This document shows, piece after piece, positions 1 through 8,118 of a DNA stretch of 10,372 nucleotides. Numbering within the stretch: the stretch's first letter is position 1; each line of letters begins with the position of its first letter. The notes under the pieces are model-generated. The model was not told the DNA's origin and ran no database searches. It saw only the letters and a program-made list of their open reading frames with translations. The DNA is from Thoreauomyces humboldtii. Its lineage: Eukaryota > Chytridiomycota > Chytridiomycetes > Spizellomycetales > Powellomycetaceae. Both the position numbers and the translations under genes were made by a program. The DNA lies in the NCBI GenBank assembly GCA_027596035.1, contig JADGJA010000811.1, positions 1 to 10,372 on the forward strand. The letters are read 5' to 3'.

Positions 1-955
1 CCACCACCACCTCCTCCTCCTCCTCCTCCTCCGGCCACCCTACACGCATCCCAGGTCTGTTTCGCTCTTGACTCTATGAGGAAGTGGCGAGCAGCAAGGA
101 ATTCTGATCATACCACTGTTTCGTGGGTTCTGCCGTCTCAGACAGTGCGTTTCTGTTCCGGAAACCAGCCGGGCTCAGGAGGTTCGCGGTCTCGACTCCC
201 CATGCTACCATACCAGGTGCGCGCGCGGGGAGGGGTCCCTTTTTTCTTTCATGGATCCGACTCTGCGGAACCTAGAATTCCCATTGCTGACGTTGCGTTG
301 AACGGTCGCTCGTTTCGATCCGTAGACACCGTCAGGAAGGGTGAGGAGTCGCGTCTGGTGGACATGGTGCCGCATCCCCGCCGAAGATTCGTTCCCGGAG
401 AGGTAAGATCTTTTCTTTTCTTTCGTCACGAAACAGCGAAGCACCTCGTGTGGGGTGGAACCTTTGCGAGAGGAGTGCGAAGATGCATTGGGATGGAGCT
501 GGGGAATTACTACATCACTGTGACGACGACAACCATGCTCCCCATGCTGAAAAACGTGAAACTCTAATCCGACCCGCTTCCTCAGTTATACTCGCCACGG
601 GATCTCAACGACAAGTTCGTGGATAGATTCATCAAGTCTCGATCCAAGCAGCCGCAAATCGACGTCTGCGAGGTGGAGAGGATGGATCCACTCAAGGAGT
701 ACAAGAACACCCACTTCTTGTCCCAGTTCCTCACTCAGATGGGCTACATCAAGAGCAAAACCGACACGGGCTTGAGCAGGTATCACCAGAGGAGGATGAC
801 AAAGGCCGTCAAGAGGGCCAAGGCGATGGGTAAGATCCTGCTTGTGTTTCGTTTTAAGCATTGAAGGAAAAAGTACTCAATCCTTCACGCGCTTTTGCTG
901 GTTTGCAGGATTGATGCCGTTTACGTACAACCTTACCTCCCCCAAGAGGTACTAG
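1..955 (+). CDS. Mitochondrial small-subunit ribosomal protein bS18m, 5'-partial, spliced
   Basis: Component of the mitochondrial ribosome small subunit, needed for mitochondrial translation. The conserved bS18 core is read from 586-829 and 909-955: it contains DPLKEYKN, FLSQFLTQMGYIKSK, TGLSRYHQRR, KAVKRAKAMG and then LMPF, which are family hallmarks. Intron 830-908 (79 nt, gtaaga...ttgcag) splits the Gly codon after AKAM; the last exon ends at TAG 953-955. Intron 403-585 (183 nt, gtaaga...cctcag, phase 0) joins RRRFVPGE to LYSPRDLND, matching the family's F-x-PG-x-x-Y-x-P-x-DL pattern. Further upstream is inference: an intron at 55-325 (gtctgt...ccgtag, with CTGAC about 35 nt before the acceptor) would join a poly-Ser/Thr stretch at 3-54 in frame to DTVRKGEESR, a plausible part of a mitochondrial presequence. 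In that model the start codon lies left of the window. The alternative is a start at ATG 76 reading through to 402, but that stretch looks non-coding. The core identification is firm; the 5' end is not. Confidence 0.85.
11..32 (+). repeat. (CTC/TCC)n trinucleotide tract, possibly coding poly-Ser
   Basis: An uninterrupted run of CTC/TCC triplets. In the frame that splices into the bS18m gene it encodes serines. Poly-Ser is common in low-complexity presequences, but whether this stretch is translated is inference. Confidence 0.7.
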
Positions 956-1215
956 ACGGTCTGTTGCCTCAGAGCGATCAGTGTAATAGAAAGTACCCTT
1001 CGAAATACGGACGTTCCGAACAAGAATGATATCGATGCATCTCACGCACGTAAAGTAAACCAAAACAAAACGAAGCCGCGATTTCCACCCCACGTGAGGA
1101 GGGAGGAGGGATCGAGTACACCATCGCCCCCCATTTTAATCAACTGAATGTACAGCAAACCCCTTTCCAAAGTGGAAGAGGACTGTTCCTCATTCAGGAA
1201 GGCTTCCCCAAATCC
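956..1215. other. Intergenic gap between convergent genes
   Basis: 260 nt between the stop of the bS18m gene (+) and the stop of the Myb-like gene (-). It presumably holds both 3' UTRs. I see no ORF with coding character. The minus-strand ORF at 854-1093 covers the last bS18m exon and has no recognisable protein character. Confidence 0.6.
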
Positions 1216-2347
1216 CTACTGACCTCGACCCTGACAAAGCGACTCCCATCGATCCTTCAACTCCGCAGGCGAACGACCGAACAGTCCGTTGAAGGCAACA
1301 GCTAGCATGGGCCAAATCACTTCATCCTGCTTGCCGCTGTCACCGACGATCGTCTGTTCCAAAAGGTGACGGAGCGTCCCGTCCTCCTCGCTCGTCCAGA
1401 CATGTTTCTGAGGTGAATGGATTCAGAAAAGGTACTTCTTCGACGTGTCGAAACAAGATTTTTGTCTCTCACCGTACGGTGATCATCATAATGATTACCA
1501 CGGTCTTCAACGGCACCCCCATCGTTCTTCGACGGATTCTCCATCAGATCCATGTTCGTGGCTTCGGTCGTTTCATCCAGATACTCCACTACATCAACTG
1601 CAGGAATCTGACCCTGATCCTGATCCAGTTCCATGGTCATGACGGAACACTGCATGTCCTGAACGCCCACGAAATCTTCGATCTGGGACATGATGGTGGC
1701 GGTCGTGTCGTCGTGCATCAGCATGCTCGAGTGTTGATCCCCATCCTGGTCGATGATCTTGACTCGTGCTTGATCGTCGACCGGGTCTTCTTCGACGATG
1801 GGTGGTTCGACAGCTGGTGCGATGGTGACCACGGAGGGATCTAGATGGGTCGTTCCAGCCTGTTCTTGGATCGGTTCCCGGGTCTGGTCCGGCTGGGGTT
1901 GAGAAACTCGAACAGTCTCGGTCGTTTCCACGACGGTGATCGCGACCTCGTCTCCTTTCGGCGACGCCGCCTCCTGAGGAGCGAGGGTGACCACGATGGT
2001 GGGAGGAGGGTTCGTGTCGGTCGGCTCCGAAGTTGCTGATTCTTTTCTTTTCTTGGCGGGTGGTTTGCGCTTGGTGGGTTTGTCGGCGGTTTCCGCCGTG
2101 ACCGTGGTTGTGTTGGCGTTGGTGTTGGTGGATTCCTTCTTCTTGCGAGGCGTTTTGGGAGTCGTGGGTGCTTCGGCCACGTCTTTTTTGGTAGCTCGTT
2201 TGCGTTTGGGTGCTACGGGAGCTGCTGGGGTCTGAGAGGGAAGCGCTCAATGAGACCCGGTGAAGGGCTGATGGCCGGAGACGGTGACCACGGCTTTACC
2301 TCTGCGGCGGGTTCTTCGGCAGGCTGCATCGCTCGGTTCTTTGTCAT
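1216..2347 (-). CDS. Myb/SANT-like domain protein, three exons
   Basis: Likely nuclear DNA- or chromatin-binding protein. Model: exon 1 2347-2300, exon 2 2231-1473, exon 3 1407-1216 (stop TAG 1218-1216), giving 332 aa. Introns are 2299-2232 (68 nt, gtaaag...ctctcag) and 1472-1408 (65 nt, gtgaga...acctcag), both phase 0. The ATG at 2347 has A at -3. Residues 25-79 contain several basic clusters (KRKRATKK, TPRKKK, KPTKRK, KKRK), typical of nuclear localisation signals or AT-hook-like tails. Residues 80-260 are low-complexity, Thr/Pro-rich and then acidic (EEDPVDD, IIDQDGDQ), resembling an activation or linker region. Residues 273-325 form a single Myb/SANT-like repeat: VWTSEEDGTLRHLLEQ, then W301 and FNGLFGRSPAELKDRWESL, with Trp at 273, 301 and 323. 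The domain is invisible unless the second intron is removed; unspliced, the frame runs into Arg-rich sequence to 1317. The specific function and DNA target are unknown. It lies head to head with the gene at 2627. Confidence 0.75.
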
Positions 2348-2626
2348 GGTATTGCGGTCTTCGGAATCTCAACCTTTGGCAGGACGCTTGTTACGACGAC
2401 CAAGTCTACCTCGTCGCTTGAGTGAACGACGCCATGCCTCGTGTCTCTCTCTCTCTCTCTCTCTCTCGCTCTCTCTCTCTCGCTCTCTCTCTCTGCTTGC
2501 AACCTCCACGTCAGGTGGTTCCTGTCAGAAACCCGAAAGTCGACCGAGACCGACGCCCCCTTCATCACTCCATTCCTTCACTACAACCAACCAAATCATC
2601 GTTCACATCTCAGGCTTTCTCACAGC
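2348..2626. promoter_or_regulatory. Divergent (bidirectional) promoter region
   Basis: 279 nt separate the start codons of the Myb-like gene (minus, ATG 2347) and the unrecognised gene (plus, ATG 2627), so both 5' UTRs and promoters must fit here. I see no clear TATA box. The notable element is a (CT)n tract in the middle; pyrimidine-rich tracts are common near fungal transcription starts (general knowledge). Exact promoter elements cannot be assigned. Confidence 0.5.
2444..2494 (+). repeat. (CT)n microsatellite with two G interruptions
   Basis: About 51 nt of CT dinucleotides, interrupted by G at 2468 and 2482. Read as protein it gives only Ser-Leu or Arg-Glu repeats, so the ORFs crossing it are artefacts. 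It lies in the divergent promoter. Confidence 0.95.
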
Positions 2627-3571
2627 ATGAGGTCGATGTGGAAGACACCCAAGCTGTTCGGCAAAGTAGCCAGGCCGCAACAGGACGACACTCCAGTACC
2701 CGAGACGGTTGAACTCGACACGCTCGGCAACGCTCTCGACACGGAACAGATCACCGAGGCGCCCACCACCTCAAACTCGATTCCAAACCCAAACCCAACA
2801 TCAACAACGACGACGTTCCTCGAGTCGTTCGAAGAGTTACGAAAAGAGGTACCGGTAACATTTCTCGGGGGTTCATGACGCCGTCATCGACCTTATTTGG
2901 GTTTTCTCACACGTTTTTCAAGAATCGAGAGCTCCGCGGCATGCTTTCGACGGCCATACAAGTGATCCACGGTCTACAACGGTCCCTCGACGCGAGTCTG
3001 GGTGTCGGGTCGCCCGTCGTGAACCGTGATGCGGATGCAAGCGAGAGACTCCCTTTCCGCCGTCAGATGTTTTCGGGACGACCAGAATCGCGCGCGGCAC
3101 GGAACGGTGATCCCATCTTCGCACGAGGACAGGCTGGACGAGGGGGGAGTGAGGATGGTGAACTATGAGAGTAAGGAGATCCCTCGCGCTGTCGAGAAGG
3201 ATCCAAGACGAGAAGGAAAGGTCGGGTTCGGATTCGCGAAGGGCGGGCGGAGGAGCCGGTCTTGCCGCATCCTCTCCTGTGGCTCAAGAGCCCGACCCGG
3301 GAGTGGGTCTGGTCCGGACGGGCTGGCAGTACTCGTCAGCCGCGCTTACAGGGAAAATCAGATCCATGGACGTTGAAGGTCGGAGCCCCTCTTCTAATCT
3401 CCTGAGCGCGTGCCAGAAGTCCCGCTGAATTGTTTTTAAACAGACCATTCGGAGGCGGGGCCGAGGTAAGACTTGGAGACGCCGCGCACTGGCACGAGCA
3501 CCTCTATTCAGAGATTCTTCTGTTTCCAGCGTTTCAATCAACCATTGCACCCGGCACCGAAACTCCGCTGA
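2627..3571 (+). CDS. Unrecognised protein gene; exons 1-2 supported, 3' half uncertain
   Basis: I do not recognise the family. Exon 1 (2627-2848; ATG with A at -3) encodes MRSMWKTPKLFGKVARPQQ, then a Thr/Asn/Pro-rich linker, ending FLESFEELRKE. Intron 2849-2922 (74 nt, gtaccg...ttttcaag, phase 0) joins this to NRELRGMLSTAIQVIHGLQ, giving a continuous amphipathic helix that could be a short coiled coil. Without more splicing the frame stops at TGA 3166-3168, giving 155 aa. Evidence for a longer gene is a canonical intron at 3466-3529 (gtaaga...tgtttccag, 64 nt) flanked by reading ELFLNRPFGGGAE and RFNQPLHPAPKLR, then TGA 3569-3571. Connecting the parts needs extra introns with weaker sites (for example 3221-3290 and 3329-3416), and all three frames are open in 3026-3400, so I cannot fix the model. 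It converges on the kinase gene, with 21 nt between stop codons in the long model. Confidence 0.4.
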
Positions 3572-3592
3572 ATCAGGCCCCTTTTGTCCTTT

Positions 3593-5321
3593 TCACATTG
3601 GAAGTAGCAGGCTCTTGCAAGCCACAGGTTGCTCAGCAAAGTAGCTACACCTTTCCGCCTCCCTGACGCTACATCTCTTCGCCGGATCGTACGTCAACAG
3701 CCATCCCAACAGTCCGCACGCCTGTCTCCCGTGTCTCCGCTCGAACTTCATGACGTTCGAGTATCCGGAAGTGGTCTTGGCGTCCGGCAACCGCCACATC
3801 TTTGCCAGAGGGAGGTCTCTGAACCCAGGCCAGATCTGAGGGGTGGGCGTTCCGAGGAGCGACACGATGAGGGAGAGCTGGTTCGCTTCGGTCTTGCCTG
3901 GAAGGAGCGGGGACGTTTGCAGGAGCTCGCCGAAGATGCAGCCGACGGACCTGGGTGCAGATGGAGAGTCAACACTGCGTTCTGGAAGAGTAGTGGGGAA
4001 AGTGATCCGGAGTAGTGGGGAGCTCACCACATGTCGACTGCAGTCGTGTAAGACTTCTCGCCGAGGAGAAGCTCGGGAGCTCTGTACCACAGCGTCACGA
4101 CCTTTGGCGTCATGGGAACCGAAGGAAGTTCGAATTTCCGTGCTAGACCAAAATCGGCTGCAGAAACGTGTCAGAGCATTGCCCTCGTCATAAGCTCCAC
4201 CCCCATAATAAAATACCTATTTTGAGGACACCGGTCGATGTGAGCAATAGGTTCGTCAGTTTCAGATCTCTGTCGGGAGGAGAGATCCGGGCGGGCTGTC
4301 AATGTAGGGATCCACTTCATCTCGCAACAAACGGTACCGGTACTTACCTGTGTATGATATAGTTGTCATGAAGAAACCCCAGCCCTTTTAAGAGCTGCAA
4401 CATCAGGCACTTGACTATCGATCGATCAACGAGGAAGATTGCCGTCAGTCTATTGCAAGTCGCAAGCAAGATCATGAGGTCGACCGAGAGACACACCTTC
4501 TGATGCCCTATACCCGCGATTTGCACTTTTGGCGATGACGTTGTCCATGAGATTTCCCATGTCCTACAGATGGCGGCAGGAGTGGTCAGAGACTAACATT
4601 CTGAGATGACACGGGTCACCCGAAGACCGACGACCAACCTGCTCGCAGAATTCCATTACTCAAAAGACGTGGTCCAACAAAAAAGAGAAGCAGAGGAAGG
4701 ATGGTTCATACAAGAGGAATACTCCAAGCAGGGATACTGCACGATGGCCCCGCCCCCGATGCTCATGCTTTCAAACGTTCGAGGTTCTCTCATGGCGCTT
4801 TTCTTTCTCCAGGGTGGCTGCACCCGCAAGAACCCCCCAAACTCACCCATGAAGATGTTCTCCAACCCCTTGCCGACGACCACGTCCAGGACCCTCACGA
4901 TGTTCTCATGCCGCAGGGACTTCAAGAGCGATATCTCTCTCAGAGAGGAAAGGGGCATCCCGGTCTCCTGCTCCTGGTCCATCCTTATCCGTTTCAGAGC
5001 CACGACGTCCCCCGAGGTCCTGTGCCTGGCGCGGTACACGATCCCGTAGGTGCCCTCGCCGATGCGGTTGAGCTTCTGATACGTGTCCACGGAGGTCGCG
5101 GCTCCGCGGAAGGAGGAGCTCAGGGAGATGGAGGGACGGGAGACGGAGAGACTGCATATTCGACGGGAGTCGGGAGAGTTGGGGAGGTGGGACGGGGAAG
5201 ATGGTTGCGAGGTGGCCGTGGTGGTGGTTGGAGGCTTGGAGGTGGATGGAGGATGTACAACGGTAGTGGGAGACCTTGGTCGACGGGGTCCGGGAGGGTC
5301 GTGGTGGCGGAGAGGCGGCAT
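3593..5321 (-). CDS. CDK10-like cyclin-dependent protein kinase, seven exons
   Basis: Ser/Thr kinase of the CDK family, expected to need a cyclin partner and to act in cell-cycle or transcription control; human CDK10 pairs with cyclin M. Exons: 5321-4847, 4658-4639, 4563-4497, 4414-4348, 4269-4217, 4157-4028, 3950-3593, giving 389 aa. All introns are GT-AG (188, 75, 82, 78, 59 and 77 nt), and every junction restores a conserved kinase motif. Residues 1-79 are a Pro/Ser/Thr-rich extension. The kinase domain starts at [13 protein letters not shown] (Gly loop 88-93), with Lys110 in VALK and a cyclin-binding helix MPLSSLRE 122-129, close to the PISSLRE of CDK10. The hinge is MEFCEQD 160-166; HRDLKLTN is at 209-216, DFG at 229-231. 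The activation loop [15 protein letters not shown] 242-256 carries T244 at the T-loop phosphosite; PMTPK favours CDK10 over CDK11. The C-lobe ends [16 protein letters not shown], just where CDK10 proteins continue with a short tail, so the extreme C-terminus could be underpredicted. The ATG has A at -3. Confidence 0.9.
4639..4658 (-). other. 20-nt micro-exon of the CDK10-like gene
   Basis: It encodes the hinge residues MEFCEQ plus two bases of the preceding Val codon. It lies between acceptor ttttgag (intron 4846-4659) and donor gttggt (intron 4638-4564). It is needed: the CDK family has V-M-x-Y/F-x-E-x-D at this place, and joining the flanking exons directly would break the frame and delete the hinge. 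Confidence 0.85.
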
Positions 5322-6758
5322 GGTGTTTTATCTTCCTGCCCAGTCCCAGTCCCAGAAGCAAATGACCGGACGGACCCTTGCGGTTCGTCGTCGTCGTCGT
5401 CGTCGTCAAGATAGCCTTTTTGAGAGAACGCGGCAGTTTTCTCGTGAAACAGGTGGTGGCCCAGTCACGTTGCCAAACCAACGTCCGAAAACGCTCCCCA
5501 CACATCCCATACAACATGAACGTACAGTACGTACATGTAGAACAGAGTCAAGTCGAGGCAAACAATTACGTTCCATCACCTGGTGTCAATGCATTGTTTC
5601 ATGGTTCGCGAGCAAAGGGAGACTTTCATGAGCTTGTCAGCATATTTTACTCCCGCTGCTCGAATGTTTTTTCAAGTACCTTGCCAGGCTAAACTCTTGG
5701 CTCGCCAGCCAGCTCCTCGGTCGGACACATGGAGTGCTCTCGGCCGGTAGGTGCTAGAGCAGCAACGGTGTTCCTCAGTCCAGCCTTTTACCTTTTACTG
5801 TTTGTTAAACGAAGCTGTACCGTAGAACACAGAGTCCTGTGGAAGTTGGCTGGCATTGGCTGTCTGTTTCAACTTGACGCGGCCATTGGTTTGATGTCGG
5901 AGGAGGGGGGCACAGGACTATGTGCTCTACTGATACGGTAAGAACGGTTGCAAGAGTCCAGAGTCGATAAGTCCCCGTGCTTCGCCCCACGAATCATTGT
6001 GCTAGCATGGGCACCATAATCCGCATGCCGAACTGGGTGACGGAAGTAAAAGTGAGCTGAGAAGTCGTCTGTTTTCGAATTGAACCCTTCAAACGTGAAC
6101 CTTTCATCACACGAGAACCTTCTTCAGTTGTCGGTACGTGCTCGCTTAAGAAACTTCAGAAGTTTATGAGGCGGCTACGACTCTCACGAGTGTCGAAACA
6201 CAAACAGCCGAATAGCATATCAAGCATTGGGTTCACGTCCTCATGAGCCAGCACAGAAAGCGTAGCGACAACAGGTAAACGTTGCTTTCCTACCTTCAAC
6301 TACAGGACAGAGGGTATGACCTAAATGACCAGCCTCATGGAACGCAGCAAAGCACCATGGCTCCGAGACAGCCTGCCGCTACATCGACCGTCATCTTACT
6401 CTGCTAGAAGTGTTAGCGCAAGCAAACATCCAAGGCGAGCTGGGCACCCAATCAGAAGTTCCGACTGCCTCGCTGCATGCTGCCATCCCACTGGGACGTC
6501 TCGAACCGTTCATTCGACAGAGGTCTCGTCTCGAAATAGCAACGAGGGTACCGTACTCGGTCCTCCGAAAAAGGATCTAAACGCCTCCCAGATTGCACCT
6601 TTCCCTCCATCTCCTCCCCATCTCCAACTAGTAGCGGAACTACAAAAGGAGAGTGGGTAGGAAGTCGTCCCGCTGAGAATCTGGATCAAGTGCGATCGCG
6701 TGCCAACACTCTTTCAATTCACATCAAAAAGTACAAAAACGACAGGACGAGGCAAATC
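5322..6758. other. 1.4-kb region without a convincing gene
   Basis: It lies between the kinase start (minus) and the small gene at 6759 (plus), so it must hold two promoters and 5' UTRs. Positions 5322-5410 are probably kinase leader and include a (TCG)n tract. The remaining ORFs (5729-5941, 6325-6660) have random-looking composition and no family motif. I found no tRNA, rRNA or transposon signature. A multi-exon gene with short exons could still be missed. Confidence 0.5.
5385..5407 (+). repeat. (TCG)n trinucleotide repeat
   Basis: About 7.5 perfect copies of TCG, reading CGA on the minus strand, 64-86 nt upstream of the kinase start codon and so probably in its 5' UTR or promoter. Confidence 0.9.
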
Positions 6759-6986
6759 ATGGACGTTCTCAGGATGACCATCTCCACTCGAAACCAGCCC
6801 TCTCGCACACGGTCGCCCTTCTCTCCCACCTCGCCCACCACGCCCAACTCGGCCGCGACTCCCACGACTCCGCAGCTTCAGCAACAGCTCCAGCAACAGC
6901 AGCAGCAGGAGGGACAGAAGGGACAGCAGCAGAGCGTGAAAAAGGATGCTGAGAACCGAGGATTCTCTTTCAGTCCTTTCTGGTAG
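6759..6986 (+). CDS. Small Pro/Ser/Thr- and Gln-rich protein, unknown function
   Basis: A 75-aa reading frame from ATG 6759 (A at -3) to TAG 6984-6986. The frame is also open upstream to 6690 but without an earlier ATG. Order: a short basic N-terminus (MDVLRMTISTRNQPSRTR), an SPFSPTSPTTPN segment rich in Ser-Pro/Thr-Pro (possible proline-directed phosphosites), a poly-Gln run, a basic linker (SVKKDAENR) and an aromatic end GFSFSPFW. Third codon positions are mainly C or G, as in the other genes here, which supports coding. I do not recognise the family. A possible acceptor (gattctctttcag, ending at 6973) lies inside the frame, so a spliced form with a different C-terminus is possible. Confidence 0.5.
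   Translation: MDVLRMTISTRNQPSRTRSPFSPTSPTTPNSAATPTTPQLQQQLQQQQQQEGQKGQQQSVKKDAENRGFSFSPFW
6872..6909 (+). repeat. CAG/CAA-rich tract encoding poly-Gln
   Basis: Imperfect run of CAG and CAA codons broken by single CTT and CTC codons. It lies inside the small gene and encodes a Gln-rich segment. Confidence 0.85.
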
Positions 6987-8118
6987 ATGGAGAATCTTCC
7001 TCCCTGGATACCCCACTCTCCATCTTTCTTGGTTACATGCGATTTCGTCCGTGCTGGCCAGCCCATCTCTGAGATTCGGGACAGAAAGGGCCGATAATGC
7101 CTCTTCCCACTCTGCCTTGCGTTCCTGCGTTCTTTTTGGCGAATAAGCATCGGTAAATCAGAGTTACATACCACGACAGATGCCAGATTCCGAATCCCTT
7201 GATGCTGGTGACCGGGATGCTTTTCAGCTCTTTGGTGGGCTTTTGACGAGACATGAGACTGGCTGATGGATCCAGTGCGAGCAGGACGGTTCATCGGAGG
7301 CGTGAGAATTTACACGAGTAGACCTACTGGTAGCTCCGTCGATCCAATCCCAGGCTCACAGGAGAAGAACAGCTGCCAGGTGCTTGATGAAGGTCGATCG
7401 AGCGCATCGCCACGGCCAGGAGATGCCGTCCGTTTGGACAGCTAGTTGGGCCAGTCCCAAATCATCATGCCTGGTAGGGACGCGGTGTGGGTGGGGGTCG
7501 ACATGCATCACTTCTCAGGCATCTCGACACTGGGTCTCCGAACCGCTGATGGATTCAAAACGTCCATGGGGCTGCATAACGTTTTAGCTGACATGGAAGA
7601 GAGCAAAGCTTTTCAACTCGCGGTGATGCGCCTGACGGCTGAATGTAAAGCAGCGTTCCACGGCCCTTTTTATGATGGTTGACGAGAGAGTTGTACTAGG
7701 GTCAGTAAGCGAAGAGACGTGGGGATCCTCAAAGGGGATCGCGGGGGTGTAGGGGGAGTCTCAGGGTGAGCGAACAATGGAAGAGTTTCCCGCCAGCTCT
7801 GTGTGTGTGTGTGTGTGTGTGTGCAGCGGCCGAGGTGTCCTCTCTCCTTCTCTGAGAACCAAGAACGGAATCTCCGACGCAAATCCTCTGCAGGTCCTTC
7901 GTTGAACATCCCCCACTGCAGTTCCCTCCGCAAGCGGTCCACGTCGTACGCTCACTCAGAAGCGATTGCACGCGGAGATACCGTCATCCTTTGCAGCCTC
8001 CTTTCGTATCGGTCAGCCAGTGGTACCGTCTGAACCTTCGAAACCCCCGCGACGGCCCGCGCGCAGCTAGGAACACCACGGACGGAACGCCGAACCCGCA
8101 ACCATTCTCCCTTCCAGG
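6987..8118. other. Unresolved region with short ORFs and splice-like signals
   Basis: No gene here could be assigned. Three things stand out. (1) Minus ATG 7252 opens MSRQKPTKELKSIPVTSIKG, followed by a strong GTATGT donor, but the best acceptor (ccgaatctcag, ending at 7062) gives an immediate stop in that frame. The overlapping frame from ATG 7294 would splice to a 52-aa product. (2) Plus ATG 7467 opens a 71-aa frame ending at 7682, with no family match. (3) Minus 7942-7670 contains a helix-like segment (DRLRRELQWGMFNEGP). A strong acceptor-like cccttccag ends at 8117, just before the mannosyltransferase ATG, suggesting a 5'-UTR intron. Confidence 0.4.
7801..7823 (+). repeat. (GT)n microsatellite
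   Basis: Eleven perfect GT dinucleotides followed by G. ORFs crossing it show only Cys-Val or Thr-His repeats and are not genes in this part. Confidence 0.95.

Noticed and set aside
1594..2250. 218-aa minus-strand ORF rich in Arg, His and Ser
   Set aside because: It is a shifted frame of exon 2 of the Myb-like gene. Splicing and the C-terminal domain support the other frame.
4701..5414. 237-aa plus-strand ORF, Gly/Arg-rich
   Set aside because: It is antisense to kinase exon 1 and intron 1. The kinase motifs on the minus strand settle the matter.
5729..5941. 70-aa plus-strand ORF with a hydrophobic stretch
   Set aside because: It is short, with no homology signal that I recognise and no splice context. 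It is consistent with a chance ORF in intergenic DNA.
6074..6093. tRNA B-box-like GGTTCAATTC on the minus strand within a TTTGAA/TTCGAA hairpin
   Set aside because: No A box, anticodon arm or acceptor stem could be found at the required distance, and the loop is eight bases instead of seven. It is probably chance.
6165..6200. Imperfect palindrome CGACtCTCacGAGtGTCG
   Set aside because: The loop would be only two bases with a T-T mismatch in the stem. It is isolated and unlikely to be a functional structure.
6325..6660. 111-aa plus-strand ORF upstream of the small Gln-rich gene
   Set aside because: Residue and codon composition look random, there is no third-position bias like that of the other genes, and there is no recognisable motif.
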